From: Gnetum montanum
Lineage: Eukaryota; Streptophyta; Gnetopsida; Gnetales; Gnetaceae
Reading direction: 5' to 3'
Assembly: GCA_015680685.1 (NCBI GenBank)
Contig: MNCI01026665.1
Span: 67,466 to 131,465, forward strand
DNA length: 64,000 nucleotides
Shown one piece after another: positions 36,474 to 46,619 of the stretch (position 1 is the first letter of the stretch; each line of letters begins with the position of its first letter). Both the position numbers and the translations under genes were made by a program. The notes under the pieces are model-generated. The model searched no databases. It was not told the origin of the DNA and worked only from the letters and a program-made list of their open reading frames with translations.

Positions 36474-39283
36474 TATGCTATGGCGCATACATTTTTGTTG
36501 TTCGTCGTATCATGTCGGCAAGCTGAGTACTGTACACGGATGGATCCGACGCAATGCATTCATGAGTCATGAGCATCCATACGTACATACATGGACGGAT
36601 TCATCATAGACGTGGCACGGGTAGCCCTGTGTGTCTCTGTCTCTGTGTCTATGTTTTTGTCGTGGTGCTGGTCCTGTTTGTAAGTTCAACGCACCAAGGC
36701 CTGGCCTGGCGGGTGCTGCTTTGTCGCGACGCGGAAGGAGGCATTGTCTTTCTCTGCCCTGGCCTGGCCACGGCGCTCACACAAAGGAAGGAAGGAAGGA
36801 CGGACCCAATGCGTCCGTCGCTCGCTCGGTCCCGCCTGCAATTAATTTTCACACGTTCACACATACACGCATGCCCGGCACAGTGTACATACGTGGCGAT
36901 ACAGCTTGTCCTTTTAAGAACCAACTCTCGTACGCGTACATACATCATTACATACATATGGCCTGCTGGCCCGTAGCATGGCCCAGTGCATTAAAATGGC
37001 AAAAGCCGCCGCTCTACCCCCCCCCAGCGCCAGCGCCAGCGCCAGCCCCCGTGCACGCCCACCTTCGTTTGACCCTCGCGTCTCGCCCGCTTTTGTTTTG
37101 TTTTGTTTTGGTTCGGTTTGGTTTGCGAATATGATAATAATAATAATAATGGGCAACGGACAAGGGCGTCGGCCAGCCAATAGGCAATAGGCAGTAGGCA
37201 ACTGCAACACTGATTCTGATTGGCGGCAACAGGAAGTAGCCAATAGCAAGTGCAGCATGGGCTGCGGGCGTGGCAAGTCGCAAGCAGACACAGCACAGCT
37301 ATGCACCGCCCAGAGGCAACTGCAGGAGAAGGAAGGAAGGAAGGAGCCAATGTGAGTGGGCGGGCAGATGCAGGAAAAGAGGGTTTTGTCGCTTCCTCGT
37401 TTGCTTTATCTGCCCTTTCCCTCTTGCTGGCGTCCGTCGCACGCTTCCTCTTCTCTTCTTCCCCTTTTGTGTTCTCTTGTAAACCCCAAAATACCTCATT
37501 ATTGCACGCCCCTCCTCCATCCGTTTTTTCGGAAACGGACCTGTTAGCTCCCTGCCTTCCGTGCTACAGTAGCCTGTTTTGGCTCTCTTCTTCTTCGTGT
37601 AATAATGGGTATGGCGTCGTGGTTGCGTACAAACTATGGATGGTGTAATGGCTGCCCTGCTTACGCATACTCGCGCAACCTTTCACATGCTCGTTTAAAA
37701 TCACCATCGTTATCCTTTCAATGATGTCTCCAAAACTCATAATGCATCCAAACGGCATTAATTAACATTAAGGATGTCATTATGCACCGAAATTCATTTC
37801 TTTTGCATAAGAAAGAGAATCTTGGCATGGCTATACAACCCACACAAAGCAACTTGAAGGCAAACTAAATGGGTGGTACGTTTGAATCATGGTTAAATTA
37901 TCTTTACACTCCTTTATAAACGTGACGGATTGCACACTTGAGGTATCCTTATATTTTATTTATGGTTATTTTATGGTTACATGTCCTGGAGTATCCTAGA
38001 TGTTTCGGGACACTACCTTACGAATGGTATGTTGGGAGAGGTGAGGGCGAAGAATTATTAAACTTAGCACAGCCTCAGCGTGAACGTATCCAAAAACACA
38101 ATGCACATCTCGCCGTGTTTTCCGCCATGAATCATAGAATGGGCCCTTTACCTTTCGCGTCTTAAATTTGCAAGATATGGGCAGCACCGCTATTTTGTTT
38201 CTAGTTAATAAAATAAAGAGAGTTTTGTTGACGGGCGGCCTCGGCCGTGGCTCGTGCTGGGTGCCTGGCTTTTTTAAGGAGGTGGGGCTCACGGGCCATT
38301 GTGGCGGAGCCCCAGAGATTAAGAAATCTAGGTTGACACTCGCACTCAGCCTTTACCCCGCACACCACACCACACCATACCACACCACAGCACAGAAGAG
38401 AGGAGAAGAGAAGAGAAGAGAGCAGAGCAGAGCAGCATGCCATACCATCCTTCCAAACAATTATAAATCCGCCGAATTGCACTGCATCTGCATCCGAATG
38501 TCGCATTCGCATGTACGCGTCTGCGCCGGCCGTCCCAGCGCAAAACGCCAAGCTCCATTTCATAGGCATACAGGCCATAGGCCGCACCATAGTTACCTAC
38601 CTTACCTATTTTGCTTCTTGTTTCCACGCGCCAATACATATACTATAGATATATATCGCTAATATATATATGTCAGCGGTCACGATCGTGAATTCGTCAT
38701 CCAAGAAAGAAACACATAATAGGTGCATATCAATATATATATATAATATATTTGTGATGGTATTACATACATGCATGTATTTATGTTGTTGCATAAGGAC
38801 ATGAATAGGTGATACAGCGCTTTGCCTTTGTTTGTCGGAATAAATCCGTTGGCACCTCGCATCTGCGGTAGTGGCTCTGTGTGTCGCGGATTTTTGTATA
38901 TATTATATATATGCATCAACATTAAGGCTTCTCCACAGACACAGGCCCAAAGGGGAACACGCAAAAGCAAGAGAGAGTCGAGGTGAGGAGACGGAGGCAT
39001 GGGGCTCAGAAGCGCTGCCTGCAACTGTGTTGGCGTTTGTTTTTAAAATCAGGCCCGGAAACGAGGCAGGACAAGCAGAAAAGCTTCGCATAGCAGCACA
39101 GCGTAGCGAAAAAAGCAGCATACTCAGCTATATTCGTATTCTGGAAATTGTGGCAGCAGAGGAGAGGAGAGGAGAGGAGAGGAGACAGCAGGGCAGGTGA
39201 GGCGATAGATAAGGCCAAGGGCCAAAGGCCAGAGATACATTGGCGGAGGCGATTTCAGTCCCTCTAGCGCTAGCATCTGCGTT

Positions 39284-39294
39284 ACATATTTAGG
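39284..39294 (+). promoter_or_regulatory. Weak TATA-like element of GID1
   Basis: 'acatatttagg' lies about 175 bases before the start codon. If used, transcription would begin near 39320. A better AT match, 'tatatattatatatatgc' near 38896-38913, is farther away. Neither can be chosen from sequence alone. Confidence 0.2.
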
Positions 39295-39345
39295 GGACGG
39301 GGAGAGGCTGCGGCGGCGCCGGCAGCGGCAGCGGTTATAATTATT

Positions 39346-39414
39346 ATGTCAACAACAATAACAGCGGCGTTGGGTCTGCATCTTGCTCTTCTCCGCGACT
39401 GGGACCGAGACTGA
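39346..39414 (+). CDS. Possible 22-codon upstream ORF in the GID1 leader
   Basis: The ATG at 39346-39348 opens a frame of 22 codons (MSTTITAALGLHLALLRDWD then RD) ending TGA at 39412-39414, 50 bases before the GID1 start. The ATG has A at -3 relative to its A, a fair context. Whether it is in the mRNA depends on the unmapped transcription start. If transcribed, it could lower GID1 translation. No family is known. Confidence 0.3.
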   Translation: MSTTITAALGLHLALLRDWDRD

Positions 39415-39464
39415 GACGGTTAGTGAGACCTTTGACGCCTTAATTCGGCATTGGAGGGCAAGGC

Positions 39465-41974
39465 ATGGCTGCTAGCAGCAGCAGCAACGACTACCGCGGA
39501 GGATACAACGAGGCCAGGGTAAGCATTCCCTCCCTCCCTCTCTGCCCCTGCCCCTGCCCCTGCCCCTGCCCCGTTGTTGTTGCTGTTTTGGGGAGCGTTT
39601 ATGAGCCGTTTGCGTTTTTTCTTTTGCTTTTCCTTCAATTGTCGCGTTGTTTACTTGCGAAATTCGTTCGTTCTCTTCTTCTTGTTGCTGCTTCTTCCGT
39701 CTTGCGTAAACGAAGAGTCGCGAACGCTGTGATATTACTGAGGGATGGATTAAATTGCTTGATTGAGAAATGGTCGGATAAGTAAGATTGGACAGGGACG
39801 CGTCTTGCGCTGTACTGGCCAGGCAAGGTGTCGTGTCGTAGTGCTGAATGCAAGCGTGCAATTTGGTGTACTGGCTTAGCCTAAGCCGCGGTTTTGGCTG
39901 CCTTGCTTTTGTCATTTCGGTGCGGGAATGAAAAAGGTTCCTTTGAGGTTCTCAACGGAGCGCAGCTCGTTTGATTCTCAAGATAGCACAATAACCTTGT
40001 CTAGTTTGAAAGATAAAACACGCTTGTGCGAGTTCGAGGCCTTAGGCTCCCCGCTTCGCTGTACGATAGGGCACATAAAGATATGGGACGAAATTTTAGG
40101 GTTTCTGTTTCAGGAAGGTAAATGAATTGCTTGAGCTTATGAAATGGATTCTTTGTTTTCCGAGCGCTTTTAAGATGTCGCACTTCATCCCTAATTTGAA
40201 GCCAGAGGATTCACTAGGGATTTGTCGCACTTCATCCCTAATCTGAAGTCACGGATTCACTAGGGATTTTTTAACTGAGTATTTCTGCAAACACTTCCTT
40301 CTCTAGCGTATTCCTTTTGACCGTTTCGGTGATTTGTTAGGGTTTCCATTCTTCGTGGTCTCGATTGTGGTTGAAATACGTGACTTAACACACAATTCCC
40401 TGCATCTTTGCGCGCGAGAAATGAAACGAATGAGTGGCGTCTCGAGAATCATTCCTGGGTGGCTTACGATTGCGCGCACTTCTATGTAGGGTTTCCCGAT
40501 ACACCGGACTAATCCATTTCTCCGCTGAATATTTAGAGATGCCTGTCCCGTAAAATTCCAGTGCCCAATTCCGAACAAAATTCGCTCTCCTAATCACGTA
40601 TGCATGCGTTGTTGGAACTTGAAGCGATTGAGCAGATTGCATCACAATGGTGAACTTGTTTTCTGTGTGCACGGTGCGGGAATTGAACCCTGGTGGTGGC
40701 GACAGCGCGCAGGGCGCCGATTCATATATAAGACCAACACGGGATTGTATCAAAAGCGCGTGTTTTGCGTCGGTTGCTGCATTTCGATTTGCAATTACCT
40801 TCTATAATTTGAATTTTAATCGACCGCGTTCACGTTGGGGTGGGTTTTTATGGCATGGATGCAGATGGTGGTGCCGCTCAACACCTGGATCCTCATTTCC
40901 AACTTCAAACTAGTCTACAACCTGTTACGCCGCCCGGACGGGACGTTTAACCGGGACCTGGCCGAGTTTCTGGAAAGGAAGACCCCTGCAAATCCCGTCC
41001 CGGTAAACGGGGTACGCACCAGAGATGTGGTAATGGACAGAAACACAGGACTTTGGAGCCGGATCTGCAGTCCGGCGGAGGCGGGGGCGGGGGCGGGGGC
41101 GGAGCTGCCGGTGATAATATTCTTTCACGGAGGAAGCTTTGCGCACTCGTCGGCCAACAGTGCCATATACGACGCCCTGTGCCGGAATCTGGTGACCTAC
41201 TGCGGAGTAATTGTGGTGTCGGTGGATTACCATCGTGCGCCGGAGCACACGTATCCGGCTGCTTACGAAGACGGATGGTCGGCTCTGAGGTGGGTGACGT
41301 CGCCGGCGGCACGGCCATGGCTGCAGCGGTCGCCAGATGCAATCATGGACACGGGACGGCACGTTTTCCTGGCGGGGGACAGCTCCGGCGGCAACATCGC
41401 CCATCACGTGGCTCGCAGGGCCGCCGATACGGGCATGGCCATCGGCGGCAACATTCTTCTGAATCCCATGTTCGGCGGCGAGCGTCGCACCCAAACGGAG
41501 CTCAGATTGGACGGCAAGTACTTTGTGACGCTGCGCGATCGTGACTGGTATTGGAAGGCGTTCCTGCCGGACAGTGCGGACCGCGACCATCCTGCATGCA
41601 ACCCCTTCGGCCCACACGGACACCGCCTTCAGGACCTCCCCAGCTTCCCCAAGTCTCTCGTTGTCGTTGCCGGCCTGGACATGCTCCAGGATTGGCAGAT
41701 TAGCTACGTGCAAGGCCTCCGCGGCGCCGGCAAGAACGTGAAACTGCTGTTTCTGGAAAACGCCACCATCGGTTTCTATTTTCTTCCCAACTCTGAGCTC
41801 TTCTTTAACCTCATGCGTGAGATCCGGCAATTCGTGTCCGCTGATCCTCTTCCATTGCCTGCGGAAGCCACAGAAGATCAGCAGCAGCCACAACCTGAAC
41901 AATCCAACGCCAACGCCAACGCAAACGCGGACGCAGACGCCGACGCCGATGCCGGTCGCCAGCAGCAGCGTTAG
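39465..41974 (+). CDS. GID1: Gibberellin receptor GID1 (two exons: 39465-39518 and 40865-41974)
   Basis: A soluble nuclear receptor that closes an N-terminal lid over bioactive gibberellin and then binds DELLA repressors, leading to their SCF-mediated destruction. Exon 1 encodes 18 residues ending NEAR; exon 2 continues MVVPLNTWILISNFK, giving 387 residues. The lid is residues 19-48 (W26, K33, Y36, R40 kept). The alpha/beta-hydrolase core has the HGGS oxyanion loop 106-109, GDSSGG with S191, N218, DRDWY 243-247 and D290. The catalytic His of hormone-sensitive-lipase esterases is Ile320 (ATIGFY), as in true GID1 receptors, so esterase activity is not expected. Start context aaggcATGG is good, and the first-exon size is typical of GID1 genes. 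Oddities: a Gly-Ala linker at 89-98, 'YHRAPEH' instead of the usual 'RRAPEN', and a tail of about 42 residues beyond the usual end near 345. Confidence 0.96.
39545..39572 (+). repeat. (CCCCTG)n repeat; G-quadruplex motif on the template strand
   Basis: Five C4 tracts separated by TG, 27 bases after the splice donor. The complementary strand therefore has five G4 tracts with two-base loops, a strong quadruplex pattern. Confidence 0.8.
40177..40269 (+). repeat. Tandem duplication inside the GID1 intron
   Basis: Units 40177-40223 and 40224-40269 both start GTCGCACTTCATCCCTAAT and end with 'attcactagggattt', differing at a handful of bases in the middle. Confidence 0.85.
41906..41953 (+). repeat. 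GID1: Coding hexanucleotide-type repeat (Asn-Ala then Asp-Ala)
   Basis: Sixteen codons alternate AAC/GAC/GAT with GCC/GCA/GCG, giving (NA)4(DA)4 at residues 366-381. It is flanked by Gln-rich stretches QQQ and RQQQR. It looks like a microsatellite expansion fixed in the C-terminal tail. Confidence 0.85.
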
Positions 41975-43560
41975 GGACGCCTGCCTGTGTGCTTGCTTTG
42001 TGTCCATGTCTTTTTCCGTAATGTTTTTGAGGGTCGGTTGGGTTTGGATATGCTTAGGATCAGATTCCGGAAAGTGTGCCGGAAAGTTGGTTTTGCGGCG
42101 GGAATGAATGAATTTGTTCTCGTCTGGTGGCGGCAAGCGAGCAGAGCTTGGCTTTATTTTTTGTTGGGTTTGTGGTTATAACTGCAATTCTCAGGCTGAG
42201 GTACCAGAGCTGGCGGCGACGGCGACGGCGACGCAACGGCAAAAGGTGCCTCGGCAGTTAGCCATGGATAATGGTTTGATTTGTGCGCTAGTTTACTGTG
42301 CCATCCCAAGATTGGACTGGACAGGACGTGCAAATATTTGTTGTGTAGCATAATTATAACTATAATCGTAATCAAATCACTGACCGTAGCCATCAACAGT
42401 TACAGCTCTTCCATGGCTTTGCTCTTGAGATGACAGCCAAGCATTGGGGGCTCCTCGGGTTATATGCCCTTTTTGTACATACATATACATTCACCATTCA
42501 CAATTCCCTGGTGTTTTCCACCCCCCCTATTGGAAGCAGGCGTTTGATCATTGATCGTGTATTATTTGTGTTTTACACCAACTGGAATAAGCCAGCCAAT
42601 TCAGTGTGTGTTTTTCTGTTCATTCCGCGTTCCCCTTTTTCAATTCGCACCTGGAAAAGTCATTGAAGATGCATAACTACACAGCCAGACCCCAACGCTT
42701 GTTGGGTTTGGACACAGTAGTGGTTGGGTTTTGTGAAGACTTTTACGATTCCTTGATGATCTAATTGATTGATTGTTTGTGCGGGGCAAGTGATGAATGC
42801 ACGCGTCTTCATTATTCACGACTCAATTTAATAATATCACGCAAAAGCTGGAAGAAGCAAAGCTCACATACGGGCTAAAAAATGACAAGAAGTTGCTCTT
42901 GGATGGATATAAAAGGGGTGGCGTAGACTATTAGCCTCGGCGGTGGAGACCCAGTAGTCACTGTTTTCATGTGTGGCCTTTGCATCTCTGTTGTTTCTGC
43001 ACAGTCAGCACTGCCTAAAGTCTCTGCCTTACCCACCATTGAATACAGCACGGCACGACATTGCATTGCAGCCGCTGCTTTCGCGTGGGTGGTGGATATT
43101 TGAAACAATTATTTAAAAGTTGTCTTTGGCTGCATGTCTTATAGTGCTGCCAAAAGGATGCAGAAGTGTCGCTCTCCGAACCCTTCATGCTTGGGATTTT
43201 AATTTGCGAGCCCAGTAAGTAATTTAAATATATTTTGTTGGTTTGTCGTTTTGGCATGTCTCATTCAAAGGATGCAACGCAACTTTAAAGCAGAGGTTTT
43301 ATAGGTTTGCCGTCGTGGCAGGAGAATACGAGCACAAAAAAAATTTCCTGCGTAGGTGGAACCTACAGGGTGGGTACGCACCAGCAGGTCAGGACGTTTT
43401 CATTTTTCCGAAAATGCCATACTTGGATTCAATCTGGTATTGGCCGCTAGTTTGGTCCTTGTAGGTCATTATTGTCGAGGGCTTGCCTGGGCCCCATGGA
43501 ATTCGAGTTTTGGAGAGTTTCCAGCGCCATTATAAGAGTTTTATTATTTTCTATGCTTGA
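41975..43560 (+). other. GID1 3' flank and end of gene island
   Basis: It still has island composition, with a (GGCGAC)-like repeat at 42211-42235. It presumably contains the 3' untranslated region. No clear AATAAA signal near the gene and no further gene were seen. Confidence 0.5.
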
Positions 43561-43699
43561 ATATCTTAATGGTGGCCTACACTGATCAAACTTATGATCT
43601 ATAAAATGCACCCGACACATGTTAACTAATAAGTTGTGCACTTCCAGACTTGATGGCATTGGATTAGATGTCTTGATAAGATAGAATATATTGCTTGCT

Positions 43700-43790
43700 C
43701 ATAAGAAGTGGGTCAAGACCCTTGATTTGAAAACTTCCTTGATAAGAAGTCATCGATTTGATTTTGGTGGGTCAAGTGGTTAGCAATTTG
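43700..43790 (+). mobile_element. SINE-like copy 1 (tRNA-derived, decayed)
   Basis: It has 'cttgatttgaaaacttcc' and the B-box-like 'catcgatttgattttgg' (43751-43767), matching copies 3 and 4 but with a short insertion between. The tail is not recognisable. Confidence 0.45.
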
Positions 43791-44069
43791 CTAGCAAGAG
43801 ATTTTACAATCCAATCACACTTAAGCATTGTTATATTTTTGTATAATTCTTCTAAAGTATCATGTTAACTACATGTCTTACAATGTACTTATAGTTTTCA
43901 CAATCAAATTCTTTTTGACTTCTCATACCCCCAATGTCTAGGATAAACCAACACTAACGAATTGAACTACACTCAAGTAGGGTAAAGTTCTCTTGCTTTT
44001 ACTTCATATTCTTTGCCACCTTAGGAATTGTAAATTCCCCACCCAAAGTACTTTTCCTAATGATTATAT

Positions 44070-44190
44070 ATTGGAACTAGTTGAATATTACCCTTGATTT
44101 GGAAGTTTCAAGTTACAAGTTCAATTTTTGTGGGCAATGCTAAGTTATAAAGTTCTAATTTGACTATATGTCTTGGGGGTAAATATTGTT
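44070..44190 (+). mobile_element. SINE-like copy 2 (tRNA-derived)
   Basis: It has 'cttgatttggaag', the B-box-like 'caagttcaattt' (44116-44127), then 'aatgctaagttataaagttc' and 'gactatatgtcttggg'. It is the inverted partner of copy 3. Confidence 0.6.
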
Positions 44191-44248
44191 TTAAACAAAG
44201 AGCTTTGGGCTTGGTTGTTGGAATCCAAAATAAGTGAAACATAGGTAC

Positions 44249-44372
44249 ACCCTAAGATATATAGTCCAATTAGAACTTTATATAACTTAGCATTGTCCAT
44301 TGGAATCAAATCGATGACTTGGAGCTTTCAAATCAAGTGTCTTACCTCTAGGCTAACACCTCATTGTTTGAC
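44249..44372 (-). mobile_element. SINE-like copy 3 (tRNA-derived, best preserved)
   Basis: The minus strand gives the A-box-like GTTAGCCTAGAGG (44357-44345). About 45 bases on is the B-box-like GATTTGATTCC (44312-44302), the spacing found in tRNAs. The tail 'aatgctaagttatataaagt' follows. Internal RNA polymerase III promoters of this form are known for SINEs. Confidence 0.65.
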
Positions 44373-44530
44373 ACCCTCCCATTCTTGAACATCACTAATC
44401 TTAGTTAGAGGTTGATAGACCTTACAACCTTGAGTATAATAATTTGCAAAATATGAAAACTAAACCTTATAAGAAGAGGTTAGATATCGTGATCATGTCT
44501 TAAACTAAATGGATGTAATTTAATAATTAA

Positions 44531-45408
44531 TGATCACTAAAGTAATTTCTAACACCTAACTATACAAATCTATGAATGCATGTGGTAGACTCGATCAAAT
44601 TTTGTGGAAGGATTAAGGGGAAACACTTATTATTGCTCAATGATTGCAAGTCATTATCTTCCCAACTCACATTTATAGTGTTCACAAGTATGATTAAGTG
44701 GATTCAAGGTCTATGATCAATGTATTATTTCACTTAAATTATAATTAATGAAAAGCATGATGAAAATATTATTAAAATTTAACAACTAATTAACTAATAA
44801 TGCAAAGTAGTAAATTTCTAATGCATTGAGTATTTGCTTTGTTAACTTCTTATCATGCTCCTAGGTATGCCACGTTAACTACTAGGTAAACCAAGATAAT
44901 TGTTTAAGCATTCAAGGTCTTAGTGTATTCAATCCAAAATATCAAATGTAAACATAGATAATTGTAAAAAGTATGAAACTACGTCAACTTTTTGTTTTGT
45001 AATGGTCTCAAATTGTAAGAAGGAGAATCTCAAAATTTAATCTTTATTGCCAAAAGTGATTGCATCTAAGTATAACCACTTGAAGAAGATTCCAACAACT
45101 AACATCGAACATGCGTTACGAGCACTTGCTAACTAAGAAATGATGAAAACAAATTATAAGAGTTTTGCTACGATTAATTAAAATCTACTTATTTTCATCC
45201 ATACATTGGATATCTCTAGACAAGATAAACCATATCATCCATACATGTGTATGTGTAGCCCTAGGTGCATCAATGAGCAAGTGTCTACATAGCCTTCGAC
45301 ATCGTATCTCATTAATGCACCATCAATGTAGTCAATAGCAATGTCTTTTTTTAGAATATGTTATATTAGCCTAAAGTTGGCTAACATGCTTCACAATCGA
45401 CTTTATCA
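44531..45408 (-). repeat. 3' LTR of element I
   Basis: It starts TGATCACTAAAG at 44531 with the family block 'cctaactatacaaatct' and ends TTTATCA at 45408. It is followed by TACCCCTATAACTAACTC, a polypurine-tract complement, so the element lies to its right. There is no primer site on its left. Confidence 0.7.
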
Positions 45409-46614
45409 TACCCCTATAACTAACTCAAAACTTATCCTTGAGTTTGTACAAAATAAACTATATACAATTACAAAAATTTTGACATTGACTTAGTTGATTG
45501 ACAATTGCAACTACCACATGAAATAAGATTTTAGTTCTTCTTCCAAAAAATGATAACATCGTAATGAAGTTTCAATGAACAAATAGCTAACTAAAGAAAT
45601 TATAAGGTTACTAACATGTATCTTTGTCCTTCTTGAACTCTTCCAAAATAACTGTCTCCCTATCATACCATTCTTCTACATCTTCTATTCTTTGTTTGAC
45701 CTTACAAAAAGATTTAATTAAGCTTAATAACATTTCCTTTTGATTCTTCACACTAGTGCGCAAATTCTCTTATTAACTTTGATCTTGATTCTTATCCTTT
45801 TTTTAACCACCATCATCAACATTAAGGATCAAAATAACAATTGGTTAATTTTTAATTGCAAGAAAGTTTTCATCTCAATAATAAATCTCTTATCAATTCT
45901 AGATAAGATAACATATATGAATTAAATTAAATTTGTGATAGCATCCTAAATCATTAAATTCATCTAAGATCATAAACATGGATCAAATTTCCTTTGTGAT
46001 GGTATCTTAAAGCATTAAAATTATCTTATTTACATTAATGTTCTATTTTAGATGTTGGAAAATTTTTCAAAAAATACTACTTTTTACTTACCATGACTAA
46101 ATGACAGCTCTAAGTGTAAGTATGTGAAAAAAAAAAAACAAAGGGAAAATGGCTTAAAACAATGAAGATATTGTTGTTTAAAAGTTTAAAGGAAACAATT
46201 GCAAACTTGCTATTAAAGATATGTTTTTTTTCTTTGGCCTTTTTATTTTGTTTCTAGCTATTTAAGGTTACCAAGACTAGTATTCAATTTTTTGTATAGG
46301 TTTGAGGTGTAAATTTCCTAAAATATAACATGTTTTTATGAGGAAAAGATCAAGTTTGCCTAGGACATGACCCTAGGTTAGTAACATACAAATTGTATAG
46401 CAAGTGCAAAGGTGTCATATTAGAACTAAGCACTTGTGAGTACAAAGCTATGTGAGCTAACTAAGATTTGAAATATAATATGTTATGCTTATAAGCTAAG
46501 GTTTAAAAGATAAAATCAAAGATTTGTAAAGTTACAATAAGTTACATAAGATCTCATGACTTCTCTAATGAATATGTGACTAAATAAGAGCTATCCAAGC
46601 TAGTCCTATCCATA
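45409..46614 (-). mobile_element. Element I, 3' internal remnant
   Basis: The polypurine side ('actcaaaacttatccttgag') matches 5155-5195. The rest is AT-rich without a recognisable ORF. 45925-46030 holds an imperfect direct repeat ('ttgtgatagcatcctaaa' / 'ttgtgatggtatcttaaa'). It is cut at 46615 by element F. Confidence 0.45.
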
Positions 46615-46619
46615 TGAGG

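Larger units (their letters stand above)
35345..39300 (+). other. Upstream half of the gene island; microsatellite-rich, no second gene seen
   Basis: Base composition changes sharply near 35345 from AT-rich, CpG-poor to GC- and CpG-rich. Many open frames occur on both strands, but they overlap, lack domains and run through simple repeats, so none is called. Simple repeats include CCCT (35825-35842), TC (35895-35912), GTTC (36178-36202), GGAA (36784-36799 and 37330-37347), TTTTG (37093-37110) and GGAGA (39160-39184). This stretch presumably contains the promoter and distal control region of GID1. Confidence 0.6.
39519..40864 (+). other. GID1: GID1 intron 1 (1346 bp, phase 0)
   Basis: The donor is AGG|GTAAGC at 39519 and the acceptor is GATGCAG|ATGG at 40864. 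Joining keeps the frame and restores the conserved start of the receptor. The polypyrimidine stretch before the acceptor is weak. The intron contains a C4TG repeat near its start and a 47-bp tandem duplication. Confidence 0.9.

Noticed and set aside
35422-39200. Many 60-167 codon open frames on both strands
   Set aside because: GC-rich sequence with few stops and simple repeats. The frames overlap each other and show no domain or splice structure.
40835-40864. Alternative GID1 start at 40835 without splicing (MGWVFMAWMQ...)
   Set aside because: The ten extra residues are intron sequence. The GCAG acceptor at 40864 joined to exon 1 at 39518 gives the conserved receptor N-terminus.
40925-42136. 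403-codon open frame on the minus strand opposite GID1
   Set aside because: It is the shadow of a GC-rich coding exon and has no recognisable domain.
42430-42666. 78-codon frame downstream of GID1
   Set aside because: No domain, no splice or promoter context; lies in the probable 3' flank.
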